The notes under the pieces: generated by a model
Databases searched by the model: none
The model's input: the letters and a program-made list of their open reading frames with translations, nothing else
Told to the model about the DNA's origin: nothing
Shown: positions 53,440-64,000 of the stretch, piece after piece
Numbering within the stretch: position 1 is the first letter of the stretch
How the letters are laid out: every line of letters begins with the position of its first letter
Assembly (NCBI GenBank): GCA_014490595.1
Contig: CP061031.1
Coordinates: 744,001 to 808,000 of the forward strand
DNA: 64,000 nucleotides
Source: Corynebacterium wankanglinii
GTDB taxonomy: Bacteria; Actinomycetota; Actinomycetes; Mycobacteriales; Mycobacteriaceae
Reading direction: 5' to 3'
Made by a program: the position numbers and the translations under genes

Positions 53440-54300
53440 ATGTCCGCCGAGCACGAAGACCTCACGCAGATCCTTCCCACCGGAGTTGTGCTCGCGGCCA
53501 CCCCGCTGGGCAACGTGGCGGACGCATCGCCGCGCTTGGCGCACGCACTGGCCGCCGCGGACGTTATCGCCGCCGAGGACACTCGCCGCACCCGGGCTCT
53601 CGCCGCGGCGCTCGGGGTAGAGATCACCGGACGCGTGGTGTCCAACTTCGACCACAACGAGGATGCGCGGGCGCGCGAGCTGCTCGACGCGGCACGCGCT
53701 GGCACCGTCCTCGTGGTCACCGACGCCGGGATGCCGCTGGTGTCCGACCCGGGCCATTCCATCGTCGCCGCCGCCCACGACGCCGGTATTCCCGTCAGCT
53801 GCATCCCCGGGCCGTCCGCGGTGACTACCGCGCTCGCATTGTCCGGCCTGAGCGTTGGGCATTTCATCTTCGACGGGTTTGCGCCGCGGAAGTCGGGGGC
53901 GCGCAGGGCTTGGTTGGAAACGCTGGTGCACGAGCGGCGCGCGGTGTGCTGTTTCGAATCGCCGCACCGGATCGCGCAGCTGCTGGAAGACGCGGCAGAC
54001 GTCCTCGGCGTGAACCGCCGGGCTGCGGTGTGCCGGGAGCTGACCAAAACATATGAGGAAGTGAAGCGGGGCACCCTGGGGGAGCTAGCCAAATGGGCGG
54101 CAGATGGGGTTCGCGGAGAAATCACGCTCGTGATCGAAGGCGGGGCAGTCGAGCAAGCAGAGCCGGAAGACTTGGTGGGGCTGGTGCTGGATCTGGTGGA
54201 CGGCGGTGAACGCATGAAAGACGCCGCGAAACGGGTAGCCAAAGAGCACGGCGTGAAGGTGGGGGACCTCTACGACGCGGCTTTGTCCGCGCGTGAATAG
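53440..54300 (+). CDS. rsmI: 16S rRNA (cytidine1402-2'-O)-methyltransferase
   Basis: 286 residues. An SAM-dependent tetrapyrrole-methylase fold: VVLAATPLGNVADASPR, AAEDTRRTRAL, VTDAGMPLVSDPGHSIV, CIPGPSAVTTALALSGL and the end helix-turn-helix (KDAAKRVAKEHGV). It 2'-O-methylates C1402 in the ribosomal decoding centre. Position opposite pmt is conserved in mycobacteria. Confidence 0.95.
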   Translation: MSAEHEDLTQILPTGVVLAATPLGNVADASPRLAHALAAADVIAAEDTRRTRALAAALGVEITGRVVSNFDHNEDARARELLDAARAGTVLVVTDAGMPLVSDPGHSIVAAAHDAGIPVSCIPGPSAVTTALALSGLSVGHFIFDGFAPRKSGARRAWLETLVHERRAVCCFESPHRIAQLLEDAADVLGVNRRAAVCRELTKTYEEVKRGTLGELAKWAADGVRGEITLVIEGGAVEQAEPEDLVGLVLDLVDGGERMKDAAKRVAKEHGVKVGDLYDAALSARE

Positions 54301-54406
54301 TGCCGTCTTCCTCGCTTTTTGTCCGGCGCTGGTTCGCGTGCAGGTGTGATCTGCGCTAGCCTGCTTGCGCCCTAGAAAAACAATAAAAATTTGCGAGGAG
54401 AATTGT

Positions 54407-56212
54407 ATGTCTCAGCGTGATCTCCAGCGGGATCCCCACGATCCCGCTGCGGAGCCACGGAGTACGGATCCAATTAAAAATAACGAATCATCCGCAGCTG
54501 GCCAACTTGCCGCGCTGCTGCGCGCCGACCGCGGCGGCGTGTATCCCGGGTACACCGACCCGGAGGAAAGCGTCGAGCGCGAAGCCGACGCAGAAGACGC
54601 ACCGGTGAACTGGGGCATTGTTATCCCGCTTGCGGTAATCGTCGCTGCAGTTGTCGGCTGGGGCCTTGCGGCTCCGGACAACTTCTCCACCTTTGCGGAC
54701 AGCGCGTTCGGCTGGGTCATTGAGAACCTGGGCTGGGCGTTCGTCCTCGGCGGCACGATTTTCGTCGCGTTCGTCATCGTGATTTCCGCATCGGGTTTCG
54801 GCCGGATTCGCCTCGGCAGTGCCGACGAGCGCCCGGAGTTCAAAACCACCTCCTGGATTGCCATGATGTTCGCCGCCGGCATGGGCATCGGCTTGATGTT
54901 CTACGGCGCTTCTGAGCCGCTGGCTATGTACCGGGACGGCGTTCCGGGCCACGAGCCGCACGAGGTCGGCGCCGCGATGGCGCAGACCATGTTCCACTGG
55001 ACCCTGCACCCGTGGGCCGTCTACGCCATCATCGGTCTGGCCATCGCGTACTCCACTTTCCGTCTCGGCCGTAAACAGCTGCTGTCCAGCGCGTTCATCC
55101 CGCTGATTGGGGAGAAGGGCGCCAACGGCTGGCTGGGCAAGCTTATCGACGGCTTCGCCGTCTTCGCCACCATTTTCGGCACCGCCTGCTCCCTGGGTTT
55201 GGGCGCGCTGCAGATCAGCTCCGGCTTGGAAGCTTCCGGTTTCGTCGACGACCCGTCCGACACCCTGATCATCGGCATCGTGGCGGTGCTCACCCTCGCG
55301 TTCCTGCTGTCGGCGATGTCGGGTGTGTCCAAGGGCATTCAGTGGCTGTCCAACACGAACATGGTCATCGCGGCCGTCCTCGCACTTTTCGTGTTCGTGC
55401 TTGGCCCCACCGTCGCACAGCTGAACATGTTGCCGACCGCTGTAGGCAACTACCTCAATAACTTCTTCGAGATGGCCGCCCGCACCGCTGAAAGCGCGGA
55501 TGGCGAGGCCGGCGAGTTCCTCTCCGGATGGACCATCTTCTACTGGGCGTGGTGGATTTCCTGGTCGCCGTTCGTGGGGACGTTCCTGGCCCGCATTTCC
55601 CGCGGCCGTACCGTTCGCGAATTCTGCCTCGGCGTCATGCTCGTCCCGGCAGGCCTGTCCACCGTGTGGTTCGCCATCTTCGGTGGAACGGCCATCAAAA
55701 TGGAGCAAAGTGGCGAATCCATCTACGGCGGCGGTTCCAACGAGGAGCAGCTGTTTAACCTGCTGCATTCTTTGCCGGGCGGTTTCATCATGGGTATTTT
55801 TGCCCTGCTGTTGCTGGCCACGTTCTTCATCACCTCGGCTGACTCGGCCTCCACGGTGATGGCGTCCATGACGCAGTCCGGCAAAACTGAGGCGAGGCCG
55901 TGGCTCGCAGCCATGTGGGGCCTGGCCACCGCATTCGTCGGCCTGACCCTGCTCATCTCCGGCGGCTCCGACGCGCTGAACTCCCTGCAGTCCGTAACTA
56001 TTGTTGCCGCGACACCGTTCCTGTTCATCCTCATCGCGCTCATGTTTGCGATTGTGAAGGACATGTCTAATGACACGATCTACCTGGACAAGAAGGAACA
56101 GGAGCGCTTCGCCCGGCAGCTGGCCATTGAGCGCCGCATGCACCGCGATCAGGCGCAACTGGACGCCCGTCGTGCCCAGGTCAAAGGCATGCTCAAACCA
56201 CGCGCGGAATAG
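54407..56212 (+). CDS. betP: BCCT-family glycine betaine transporter (BetP-like)
   Basis: 601 residues, BetP-sized. An acidic N-terminal tail ([15 protein letters not shown]) is followed by about 12 helices. The glycine-rich betaine segment ([16 protein letters not shown]), the signature [23 protein letters not shown] and a long charged C-terminal helix of about 45 residues are visible. In C. glutamicum BetP the C-terminal helix senses K+ and membrane state and is needed for osmotic activation. Betaine uptake with Na+ is inferred. ATG follows GAGGAG at 7 nt. It lies between rsmI and metS as in C. glutamicum. Confidence 0.92.
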   Translation: MSQRDLQRDPHDPAAEPRSTDPIKNNESSAAGQLAALLRADRGGVYPGYTDPEESVEREADAEDAPVNWGIVIPLAVIVAAVVGWGLAAPDNFSTFADSAFGWVIENLGWAFVLGGTIFVAFVIVISASGFGRIRLGSADERPEFKTTSWIAMMFAAGMGIGLMFYGASEPLAMYRDGVPGHEPHEVGAAMAQTMFHWTLHPWAVYAIIGLAIAYSTFRLGRKQLLSSAFIPLIGEKGANGWLGKLIDGFAVFATIFGTACSLGLGALQISSGLEASGFVDDPSDTLIIGIVAVLTLAFLLSAMSGVSKGIQWLSNTNMVIAAVLALFVFVLGPTVAQLNMLPTAVGNYLNNFFEMAARTAESADGEAGEFLSGWTIFYWAWWISWSPFVGTFLARISRGRTVREFCLGVMLVPAGLSTVWFAIFGGTAIKMEQSGESIYGGGSNEEQLFNLLHSLPGGFIMGIFALLLLATFFITSADSASTVMASMTQSGKTEARPWLAAMWGLATAFVGLTLLISGGSDALNSLQSVTIVAATPFLFILIALMFAIVKDMSNDTIYLDKKEQERFARQLAIERRMHRDQAQLDARRAQVKGMLKPRAE

Positions 56213-56243
56213 GCGCGATTGCCTATCGACGCCCTAAAGTCGC

Positions 56244-56279
56244 GGCCCCGCTTACGCATTGCAGTGCGTGAGCGGGGCC
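56244..56279 (+). terminator. Long hairpin between betP and metS
   Basis: GGCCCCGCTTACGCA (56244-56258) pairs with TGCGTGAGCGGGGCC (56265-56279) in a 15-bp stem with one mismatch pair. No T-run follows (next bases are ATAACTTATG), so a terminator acting without a T-run or an mRNA-protecting stem are both possible. Confidence 0.65.
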
Positions 56280-56285
56280 ATAACT

Positions 56286-56291
56286 TATGCT
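56286..56291 (+). promoter_or_regulatory. Leaderless -10 of metS
   Basis: TATGCT with 7 nt to the ATG at 56299, directly after the betP hairpin. No T-box-like leader can fit. Confidence 0.55.
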
Positions 56292-56298
56292 GTGAACC

Positions 56299-58143
56299 AT
56301 GACTTCTCCCGAGACCAATCAGAACGTTCTCGTGTGCGTTGCTTGGCCGTACGCCAACGGCCCGCGCCACATCGGCCACGTCGCAGGCTTTGGCGTCCCC
56401 TCTGACGTCTTCGCGCGCTACCAGCGAATGACGGGCAAGAACGTGCTGATGGTCTCCGGCACCGACGAGCACGGCACCCCGCTGCTCGTGCAGGCGGATA
56501 AAGAAGGTGTCACCGTCAAGGAGTTGGCGGACCGCTACAACCGTCAGATTGTGGAGGACCTCGCCGGGCTGGGCCTGTCCTACGATCTGTTCACCCGCAC
56601 CACCACCCGCAACCACTACGCGGTGGTGCAGGAACTCTTCCGTGGCCTGAATGAGAACGGCTATATGATCCGCGAGACCACGCAGGGAGCGATTTCTCCC
56701 TCGACAGGCCGCACTCTGCCGGACCGCTACATCGAAGGCACATGCCCGATCTGCGGCGCCACCGACGCGCGCGGTGACCAGTGCGACACCTGCGGCAACC
56801 AGCTCGACCCGGCTGATTTGATCAACCCGGTGTCCAAGATCAACGGCGAGACGCCGGAGTTCATCGAGACCGAGCACTTCATGCTCGACCTGCCCGCGTT
56901 GCACGACGCGTTGGAACAGTGGCTGCGCACACGCCAGGACTGGCGCCCGAACGTGCTGAAGTTCTCCCTGAACCTGCTGGAGGACATGCGCCCGCGTGCC
57001 ATGACCCGCGACATTGACTGGGGCATCCCGATCCCGGTGGAGGACTGGCAGGACAACCCGTCGAAGAAGCTCTACGTGTGGTTTGACGCAGTGATCGGCT
57101 ACCTGTCCGCCTCCATCGAGTGGGCGCACCGCTCTGGCAACCCGGACGCGTGGAAAGAGTTCTGGCAGAACTCGGCCACTGAGGGCTACTACTTCATGGG
57201 CAAAGACAACATCACCTTCCACTCCCAGATCTGGCCGGCGGAGCTGCTCGGCTACGCGGGCAAGGGCGCCAAGGGCGGCGAGGTGCGCGAGCTGGGCGAG
57301 CTGAACCTGCCCACGGAGGTCGTGTCGTCTGAGTTCCTTACCATGTCCGGGTCTAAATTCTCCTCCTCCAAAGGCGTGGTCATCTACGTCAAGGACTTCC
57401 TCGAGGAATTCGGCCCGGACCCGCTGCGCTACTTCATCGCGGTGGCCGGACCGGAGAACAACGACACGGACTTCACGTGGGACGAGTTCGTCCGCCGCGT
57501 GAACAACGAGTTGGCCAACGGCTGGGGCAACCTGGTCAACCGCACCGTGTCCATGGCGCACAAGAACTTCGGCCAGATCCCTGCCCCGGGCCCGCTGTCG
57601 GCGTCCGATGAGCGCATCCTCGAGCTGGCCGCCGAGACGTTCACCACCGCCGGCGAGGAGCTGGGCAAGGCCCACTTCAAGTCTGCGGTTACCAAGGTGA
57701 TGCACGTCGTTGGCGAGGCCAACGCCTACATCGCGGAGCAGGAGCCGTGGAAGCTGGCCAAGGACGACACCCAGCGCGAGCGTTTGGCCACCGTGCTGTG
57801 GACTGCGCTGCAGGTGGTCTCCGACTGCAACGCCATGCTCACCCCGTTCCTCCCGCACACAGCGCAGAAGGTCCACGAGACGCTCGGGCGTACCGGGATC
57901 TGGGCCGCGGAGCCGCGAGTGGAGGAGGTCGTGGACGACGCGGACTACAACCTCGTCGGTGTCGGCCTGCCGGAGAAAGGCCAGACGTACCCGACCATCA
58001 CAGGCGACTACTCGCAGCAGCAAGCGGTGTGGCAGCGCGTGGACGTGGTGCCGGGCACCGAGCTTGCCAAGCCGCAGCCGCTGATTGCCAAGCTGGACCC
58101 GGAACTCGGCGAGACTGGCCCGGAGTGGGCGCCAGTGCAGTAG
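56299..58143 (+). CDS. metS: Methionyl-tRNA synthetase
   Basis: 614 residues. Class I signature [10 protein letters not shown] and KMSKS-like [11 protein letters not shown] zinc-finger insert (CPICGA...CDTCGN) marks the MetG1 type. There is no C-terminal tRNA-binding domain, as usual for this length. It charges tRNA-Met in the cytoplasm. Near leaderless start; preceded by the betP 3' hairpin. Confidence 0.97.
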   Translation: MTSPETNQNVLVCVAWPYANGPRHIGHVAGFGVPSDVFARYQRMTGKNVLMVSGTDEHGTPLLVQADKEGVTVKELADRYNRQIVEDLAGLGLSYDLFTRTTTRNHYAVVQELFRGLNENGYMIRETTQGAISPSTGRTLPDRYIEGTCPICGATDARGDQCDTCGNQLDPADLINPVSKINGETPEFIETEHFMLDLPALHDALEQWLRTRQDWRPNVLKFSLNLLEDMRPRAMTRDIDWGIPIPVEDWQDNPSKKLYVWFDAVIGYLSASIEWAHRSGNPDAWKEFWQNSATEGYYFMGKDNITFHSQIWPAELLGYAGKGAKGGEVRELGELNLPTEVVSSEFLTMSGSKFSSSKGVVIYVKDFLEEFGPDPLRYFIAVAGPENNDTDFTWDEFVRRVNNELANGWGNLVNRTVSMAHKNFGQIPAPGPLSASDERILELAAETFTTAGEELGKAHFKSAVTKVMHVVGEANAYIAEQEPWKLAKDDTQRERLATVLWTALQVVSDCNAMLTPFLPHTAQKVHETLGRTGIWAAEPRVEEVVDDADYNLVGVGLPEKGQTYPTITGDYSQQQAVWQRVDVVPGTELAKPQPLIAKLDPELGETGPEWAPVQ

Positions 58144-58152
58144 CCCGGGCGG

Positions 58153-58383
58153 CTACAACTGCGCGCCGAGCCACTGCCGCGCGGATGCGAGCATGCGTTT
58201 GACTACGTCGACGTCGAATGCCCACAGCTCCACCGCGTGCGGTGCGCCCTCGATCACCTCGAGCTGAGCGGGAACGCCGGCCTCGCGCAACCTGCGGGTG
58301 TACTCGCAGATTTCCTCGTAGAACAGCTCGATATCGCCCGTGGACAGCCACGCCGGCGGCAGCTCCGGGCGTACCAGCGGCAT
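58153..58383 (-). pseudogene. Remnant of an alpha/beta hydrolase (C-terminal part only)
   Basis: About 76 residues matching the C-terminal end of HSL-type esterases: LPPAWLSTGDIELFYEEICEYTR (catalytic Asp), then GAPHAVELWAFD (catalytic His). The N-terminal two thirds, including the HGGG oxyanion motif and the GxSxG nucleophile, are missing. The frame further upstream reads unrelated Arg-rich sequence and overlaps the DUF3806 gene. Deletion remnant between metS and DUF3806. Confidence 0.7.
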
Positions 58384-58400
58384 GATCGACTGTGGCGCGT

Positions 58401-58793
58401 TCACAGAAATTGCCCGAGGAATTCGGTGAGCTTGCCGGGTTCCTCGTCCTCGAAGCGCTGATCTACCACGACGAGCGGGGCGGTGTATTTCTCGTTCGTG
58501 CCTCCGGCGTCTTTGACTACGACGAGGTCGGTGCCGTAGGCGTCGTGAAGCAATTGCCATGTAAAGCCCTCGCGCACGAGCGCTTGGCCGAGGGCGGTGC
58601 CGTAGAGACGCGCGGTTTCGCCGCGAGGGAAGGAGCGGCGCACGTCCGCAGGGAGCGCGAGGTAATCGGCGAGCTCGGCCTCGAAGGATCCGACGATGTC
58701 GGCGGGCGAGCCGTTGATGCCGCGGCCGGCGGCTTCGGCAAGGTCGGCGTCGATTTGGATCTGGATGGCTGAGTCGATGTCTGCAAATGCCAT
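58401..58793 (-). CDS. DUF3806-like protein
   Basis: 130 residues, soluble, acidic: IQIQIDADLAEAAG, YGTALGQALVREGFTWQLLHD, then TDLVVVKDAG and a C-terminal FLGQFL. It resembles the DUF3806 family of unknown function. ATG 58793 lies 7 nt after TACGAT on the minus strand; the start codon overlaps the tatD promoter. A longer frame to 59222 crosses tatD and is rejected. Confidence 0.72.
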   Translation of the reverse strand: MAFADIDSAIQIQIDADLAEAAGRGINGSPADIVGSFEAELADYLALPADVRRSFPRGETARLYGTALGQALVREGFTWQLLHDAYGTDLVVVKDAGGTNEKYTAPLVVVDQRFEDEEPGKLTEFLGQFL

Positions 58794-58806
58794 AGGGTGC
58801 ATCGTA
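58793..58806. promoter_or_regulatory. Interlocked divergent leaderless -10 elements (DUF3806 / tatD)
   Basis: Plus strand: TAGGGT (58793-58798), 7 nt, tatD ATG at 58806. Minus strand: TACGAT (58806-58801), 7 nt, DUF3806 ATG at 58793. Each hexamer includes the first base of the other gene's start codon. Confidence 0.6.
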
Positions 58807-59642
58807 TGAGCAAAAAGAAACCGCGTCCCACGCCCGTGCCCGCCGAGCCGATTCCCGGCCTGGTGGATGCGCACACCCACCTCGCGTCCTGCGGCGCGCG
58901 CACGAAGGAAGATGTCGGCGCGTTTGTCGCCCGCGCGCTCGAAGCCGGTGTGGAGCGCATCTGCACCGTCGGCGATGGGCTGGAGGAAGCGGAGTACGCG
59001 CTTCAGGCCGCTCACCTCAACGACCGCGTTTTCGCCGCGTGCGCGATCCATCCGACGAGGGCGCAGGAGCTTGACGACGCTGCTCGCGCCCGCCTGACCG
59101 AGATGGCCCGGGACGAACGTTGCGTGGCGGTGGGGGAGACCGGCATCGACACGTATTGGCTCACGCACGACGCCGATGGCACTGCGCCGCTTGAGGTGCA
59201 GGAGGAGGCGTTTCGCTGGCACATCGATTTGGCGGTGGAGTCAGGCAAGGCGCTGATGATCCACAACCGCGAAGGCGACGCGGAAATGATGCGTATTCTT
59301 GCGGACGCGCCGCGGCCGGAGCACGTGATCCTGCATTGCTTCTCCTCGCCTTTGGACGTGGCGCGAGAGGCAATCGAGCGCGGCTACGTGCTCAGTTTTG
59401 CCGGCAACGTCACCTTCAAGCGCAACGAGGAGTTGCGCCAGGCGGCGGCACTCGCGCCGGCGGGCCAGCTGCTCGTTGAGACGGACGCGCCGTACATGAC
59501 CCCCGAGCCGTTCCGCGGGGCGAAGAATGAGCCCGCGTTGATCGGGCACACGGCAAAGGTTCTGGCGGACGCGCGTGGCATGGAAGTGGCCGATGTGGCG
59601 CGAGAGATTGGAGAGACATTCTCGCGGGTCTACGGGGTGTGA
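58806..59642 (+). CDS. tatD: TatD family metal-dependent DNase
   Basis: 278 residues. Amidohydrolase-fold motifs: VDAHTHLAS (metal His), VGETGIDTYW (metal Glu), MIHNREGD, ILHCFSS and VETDAPYMTPEP (catalytic Asp). TatD acts as a 3'-5' exonuclease on damaged DNA. Metal-ligand residues intact. It is downstream of metS as in mycobacteria (Rv1007c-Rv1008). Confidence 0.94.
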   Translation: MSKKKPRPTPVPAEPIPGLVDAHTHLASCGARTKEDVGAFVARALEAGVERICTVGDGLEEAEYALQAAHLNDRVFAACAIHPTRAQELDDAARARLTEMARDERCVAVGETGIDTYWLTHDADGTAPLEVQEEAFRWHIDLAVESGKALMIHNREGDAEMMRILADAPRPEHVILHCFSSPLDVAREAIERGYVLSFAGNVTFKRNEELRQAAALAPAGQLLVETDAPYMTPEPFRGAKNEPALIGHTAKVLADARGMEVADVAREIGETFSRVYGV

Positions 59643-59657
59643 GCTGGGCGGAGGGCC

Positions 59658-60901
<1,244 letters not shown>

Positions 60902-61753
60902 ATGGGGCAGTCGCACCTGCTCGGGCCAGCCGAGATCCGGGAACTTGCCGCCGAGCTGGGCGTCACGCCGACGAAAAAGCTCGGGCAGAACTTCCTGCAC
61001 GATCCAAATACCGTGCGCCGCATCGTCGCCGCGGCTGAGCTCGCGGCCGACGACAACGTCGTGGAGGTCGGGCCGGGCTTGGGCTCTCTAACGCTGGGGC
61101 TGCTGGACACCGCCGCCAGCGTCACTGCGTTGGAGATCGATCCGCGTCTCGCCGGCCGTTTGCCTGCCACCGTGCAGGCGTTCGCGCCGGAGTACGCCGA
61201 CCGGTTAACCGTGGTGAATACGGATGCTCTGCAGGTTCGCCGCACTGATCTGCCTGTCGCGCCCACTGCGCTCGTGGCTAACCTGCCCTACAACGTCTCG
61301 GTGCCAGTGCTGCTGCATGTGTTGGCGGAGATGCCGTCCATACGCAGAGTGCTGGTAATGGTGCAAAAGGAAGTGGCCGACCGCCTCGCTGCTCAGCCCG
61401 GGTCCAAGATCTACGGCGTGCCCAGCGTGAAGGCCGCGTTTTACGGCGACGTTTCGCGCGCCGGGACGATTGGCAAGCACGTGTTCTGGCCTGCACCGAA
61501 CATCGAATCGGGGCTCGTGCGCATCGATGTCGCTGACGACGCTCCCCGCGACCTGCGCGACACCGTCTTCCCGCTGGTAGACGCCGCGTTTGCGCAACGC
61601 CGCAAAACGCTGCGCTCGACGCTATCGGGCATCTACGGTTCGGCCGCGGCCGCCGAGGATGCGCTGCGCGCCGCCGGCATCGACCCGGGGCTGCGCGGGG
61701 AGAAGCTCATCGTGGATGACTTCATCCGGTTAGGCCAGGCCCGTCGTGGCTAA
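60902..61753 (+). CDS. ksgA: 16S rRNA adenine dimethyltransferase
   Basis: 283 residues. [13 protein letters not shown]-binding [24 protein letters not shown] (catalytic NLPY). It dimethylates two adenines near the 16S 3' end. ATG directly abuts the rpf2 stop (0 nt), so one mRNA with rpf2 and ispE, as in mycobacteria (Rv1009-1011). Confidence 0.97.
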   Translation: MGQSHLLGPAEIRELAAELGVTPTKKLGQNFLHDPNTVRRIVAAAELAADDNVVEVGPGLGSLTLGLLDTAASVTALEIDPRLAGRLPATVQAFAPEYADRLTVVNTDALQVRRTDLPVAPTALVANLPYNVSVPVLLHVLAEMPSIRRVLVMVQKEVADRLAAQPGSKIYGVPSVKAAFYGDVSRAGTIGKHVFWPAPNIESGLVRIDVADDAPRDLRDTVFPLVDAAFAQRRKTLRSTLSGIYGSAAAAEDALRAAGIDPGLRGEKLIVDDFIRLGQARRG

Positions 61754-62705
61754 TCGCAAGGTGCGTGAGATCGTCGCCTCCGCGCCGGGCAAGGTGAACC
61801 TGCACCTCGGCGTGGGTGAGGCGCGCGCGGACGGTTACCACGATTTGGTCAGTGTCTTTCACGCGGTGGACAGGCGCGAGGTGGTGCGGCTGCGTATCGA
61901 CGGCGATCCCGTCGCCGGCCCTGCCGTCGAAACCATGCGCACCACGTTTTTCGTGGACCGGCCAGACGAGGACATCGACGGGCCGGGCAACCTCGCGTGG
62001 CGCGCCGTCGAAGCCGTGGTAGCGCGCGCCGGCGTGGCCGTGCCGCGCGTGCGCATCGAGGTGGACAAGCACGTCTTCGTTGCCGGCGGGATGGCAGGTG
62101 GCTCCGCCGACGCGGCGGCCGCGCTCGTGGCCGCGAATGCGCTCGTGGCCGAGTATGGCGAACCGCTCTCGCCGCAAGTGCTGTACGAGCTCGCCGCCTC
62201 GCTCGGCGCCGATGTCCCGTTCTCGCTCATGGGTGGCACGGCCCTGGGCACCGGCCGCGGCGACGAGCTGGTGGAGATGCTCTCGCGCGGGCGCCTGCAC
62301 TGGGTGTTTATCAACCCCAAGATCGGCATCAATACCGGCAAAGCATTCTCGCTTCTCGACGACCTCCGGCACGGCAACCCCGCCCTGCTCCCTCACTTGG
62401 ATTCAGCGCAGCTGTCGCAGGCGTTGACCTCGGGCGACGTGGGTCGCATCGCCGCGGCGCTCCACAACGACTTAGAGGAGCCCGCGCTAACGCTGCGCCC
62501 GGTGCTCAAGCGGGTTCTCGCGGCTGCGGGGGATGCAGGCCGCCGCGCGATCGTCTCCGGGTCCGGGCCGACTGTGGCAGTGCTCTGCGACAGCGCTGAT
62601 GCCACACGGTTCGCCGCTGAGCACGTGGCCGAGCAGTTCGACGCGTACGAGGTTTTCGTGGCTGAGGGCCCCGACCACGGTGCCGTTGTCGAACGTGTGA
62701 GCTAA
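61746..62705 (+). CDS. ispE: 4-(cytidine 5'-diphospho)-2-C-methyl-D-erythritol kinase
   Basis: 319 residues. A GHMP kinase of the MEP isoprenoid pathway: [31 protein letters not shown] (ATP loop), and [13 protein letters not shown] near the end. GTG start overlapping ksgA by 8 nt. It supplies polyprenyl carriers used for cell-wall synthesis and for Pmt. Confidence 0.96.
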   Translation: MANRKVREIVASAPGKVNLHLGVGEARADGYHDLVSVFHAVDRREVVRLRIDGDPVAGPAVETMRTTFFVDRPDEDIDGPGNLAWRAVEAVVARAGVAVPRVRIEVDKHVFVAGGMAGGSADAAAALVAANALVAEYGEPLSPQVLYELAASLGADVPFSLMGGTALGTGRGDELVEMLSRGRLHWVFINPKIGINTGKAFSLLDDLRHGNPALLPHLDSAQLSQALTSGDVGRIAAALHNDLEEPALTLRPVLKRVLAAAGDAGRRAIVSGSGPTVAVLCDSADATRFAAEHVAEQFDAYEVFVAEGPDHGAVVERVS

Positions 62706-62748
62706 TTGGCCGTCGGGTGTGTCGGGTGCGCCCCGTAGTGTGCCTGAC

Positions 62749-63849
62749 ATGCCTCTCATCGACGCCACCCGCAATTACCTCGACGGCAACACCTCCACGG
62801 TTGAGGCTCGCCTGAGCGATTTCGCACATCCCGTGCCGCCCACCGTGAAGGGGCGGCCAATCTGGGAACACCTCCCGCGGGTGAGCGAACTCAAGCGCGA
62901 CGGCCACCCGCGGGCGGCGCTGGTGCTCGCGGAGGAGCTCATGTTTGCGATGCAGGACGCCGCGTGCTCGGACCCGGCGTGGGCGCTCGACATCTACGTC
63001 GCGGAGGTGGCGGCGCTGCATCACGGGCTGGGCCAGTACAGCGACGCGGCCGCTGCTATCCGCAGCTGGCTCGCAGCCGCGCCGCAGCCGCAGCACGCTA
63101 AAGCCCGCGTGAATCTGGAAAAACGCCTGGCCAAAGCGGAGGAGCACCTCGCGCGAAGGCACGGGCGCAATCCGGCGCCACACAAGGCAGCGTGGCAGGC
63201 GAAGGTGGCGGAGGAAAAACGCTTGCCCGCCACACCCCGCGCGGAGCTCACCGGGAAGGCGCGGGCACCGAAGAAGGTGGCGGCGGCGAAGTGGATACCG
63301 TCGACAAGCGTGCTGCTCGAAGACGAGTTCGTCGCCGTCGACTTCGAAACCGCCAACCGCCTTGCTGGCGCTTCGGCGTGCCAGGTGGCGTTAGTCAAGG
63401 TCGCGGACGGGGAGGTCGTGGACCAGTTGTGCACCTACCTGCGCCCGCCGGAGGAGTACATCCTGTTTGAGTTCAGCCACATCCACGGCATCGACCGTGG
63501 CGATGTCGAGGACGCGCCCAGCTGGTTCGATATCGCCGACCACATCGTAGATTTCGTCGGCGGTGCGCCCGTGTACGCGCATAACGCCACCTTCGACGCG
63601 TCGGTGTGGCGGGGCCTGGACCGCTATTACTTCACCGGCACCTACCCGGACCAGTTCTATTGCACCTGCCGGATGGCCAGGAGGCTGCTGCCGCACCTAG
63701 CGGACCACCGCCTGCCCACGGTTGCCGGGTATTGCGCCCCGGGGTTTGCGCTCAACCACCACCGGGCGGATTCGGATGCGCTGGCGTGCGCCCACATCGT
63801 GGCCCAGTTCCAACGCAGTCGAGGGCTGCACGACTTGCTGCCTGCGTAA
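62749..63849 (+). CDS. DEDD exonuclease of DNA polymerase III epsilon type
   Basis: 366 residues. The N-terminal 190 residues are helical, possibly TPR-like, of unknown role. The C-terminal exonuclease has AVDFETAN (D, E), AHNATFDASVW (D) and HHRADSDALACA (H, D), the complete DEDDh set. It probably trims 3' ends of DNA or RNA. TAGTGT (62736-62741) ends 7 nt before the ATG (leaderless). The N-terminal part makes it longer than plain epsilon-like exonucleases. Confidence 0.85.
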   Translation: MPLIDATRNYLDGNTSTVEARLSDFAHPVPPTVKGRPIWEHLPRVSELKRDGHPRAALVLAEELMFAMQDAACSDPAWALDIYVAEVAALHHGLGQYSDAAAAIRSWLAAAPQPQHAKARVNLEKRLAKAEEHLARRHGRNPAPHKAAWQAKVAEEKRLPATPRAELTGKARAPKKVAAAKWIPSTSVLLEDEFVAVDFETANRLAGASACQVALVKVADGEVVDQLCTYLRPPEEYILFEFSHIHGIDRGDVEDAPSWFDIADHIVDFVGGAPVYAHNATFDASVWRGLDRYYFTGTYPDQFYCTCRMARRLLPHLADHRLPTVAGYCAPGFALNHHRADSDALACAHIVAQFQRSRGLHDLLPA

Positions 63850-63863
63850 GATGAACAGCCGAT

Positions 63864-64000
63864 ATGGCTAACCTAATTAACCTGGAAAACGTCTCCAAAA
63901 CCTGGGGGCTCAAAACGCTGCTCGACGGCGTCTCCCTCGGCGTGCAAAGCGGGGAGCGTATCGGCATCGTCGGTGTCAACGGCGGCGGCAAAACCACCTT
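63864..64000 (+). CDS. ABC-F ATPase, N-terminal part (3' end outside window)
   Basis: 45 residues visible: the start MANLINLENVSKTWG and the Walker A GVNGGGKTT. Domain type ABC-F (Uup/EttA-like translation factors) by start and loop. No transmembrane part is expected. It continues past the window end. ATG after TAAGAT at 11 nt. Confidence 0.85.
   Translation, partial: MANLINLENVSKTWGLKTLLDGVSLGVQSGERIGIVGVNGGGKTT

Noticed and set aside
56214-56298. T-box or riboswitch before metS
   Set aside because: The space after the betP hairpin is only 19 nt and a leaderless -10 fills it; no specifier or T-box element.

Overview
The window is chromosomal DNA from a high-GC member of the genus Corynebacterium (Mycobacteriales). 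The gene content and order point there: mctC with its DUF485 partner, AmtR, a BetP-type betaine carrier, MprAB-PepD-MoaB2-MscL, galU-glp-rimJ-glpR, pmt/rsmI and metS-tatD-rpf2-ksgA-ispE follow the order I know from C. glutamicum and, over long stretches, from Mycobacterium tuberculosis. I see no prophage, insertion sequence, integron or CRISPR array. The species cannot be named from the sequence.

Layout. 1-4.2 kb: end of gltA, an FKBP isomerase, an aldo/keto reductase and the monocarboxylate uptake pair DUF485-mctC, separated by clear terminators. 4.2-12.5 kb: a secreted repeat protein, a Tat-exported DUF1906 protein, tRNA-Arg(CCU), a divergent membrane-protein/FAD-oxidoreductase pair, a hemolysin III protein, and the cysQ-thyA-folA-mycoredoxin operon. 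12.5-24.3 kb: the large helicase Lhr, a DUF222/HNH protein, a Nei/Fpg glycosylase, DedA, a GCS2 ligase, pgi, a MhuD-like heme-degrading enzyme and chorismate mutase. 24.4-35.2 kb: pcrA, two secreted M23 proteins, perM-purN-purH, then an unusual trio (two beta-lactamase-fold exported proteins around a membrane protein), convergent with amtR. 35.3-38.4 kb: ribosomal proteins S18-S14-L33-L28 on one strand and L31-L32 on the other, flanking an ArsB/SLC13 permease. 38.4-44.4 kb: the cell-envelope stress module mprA-mprB-pepD, moaB2, a small acidic protein, mscL, a SAF-domain protein and fthC. 44.5-50 kb: galU, the gephyrin-like cell-division gene glp, rimJ and its receptor glpR, tRNA-Ala(CGC) and a CDF-type transporter. 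50-64 kb: a Tag-like glycosylase, DoxX, an orphan zf-HC2 membrane protein, pmt/rsmI, betP, metS, DUF3806/tatD, rpf2-ksgA-ispE, an exonuclease and the start of an ABC-F ATPase.

Two window-wide signals stand out. First, about eighteen genes have a TANNNT -10 hexamer ending 6-8 nt before the start codon, the signature of leaderless transcription. At three divergent gene pairs (7.9, 53.4 and 58.8 kb) the two core promoters abut or interlock. Second, about ten conserved genes, galU and mscL among them, carry one small reading-frame lesion each, mostly a missing base in a short homopolymer. Two lesions are TAA codons where a conserved Tyr-Phe pair is expected. A lesion density this high in otherwise intact genes most likely reflects consensus errors in this assembly, but real inactivation cannot be excluded from the sequence alone.
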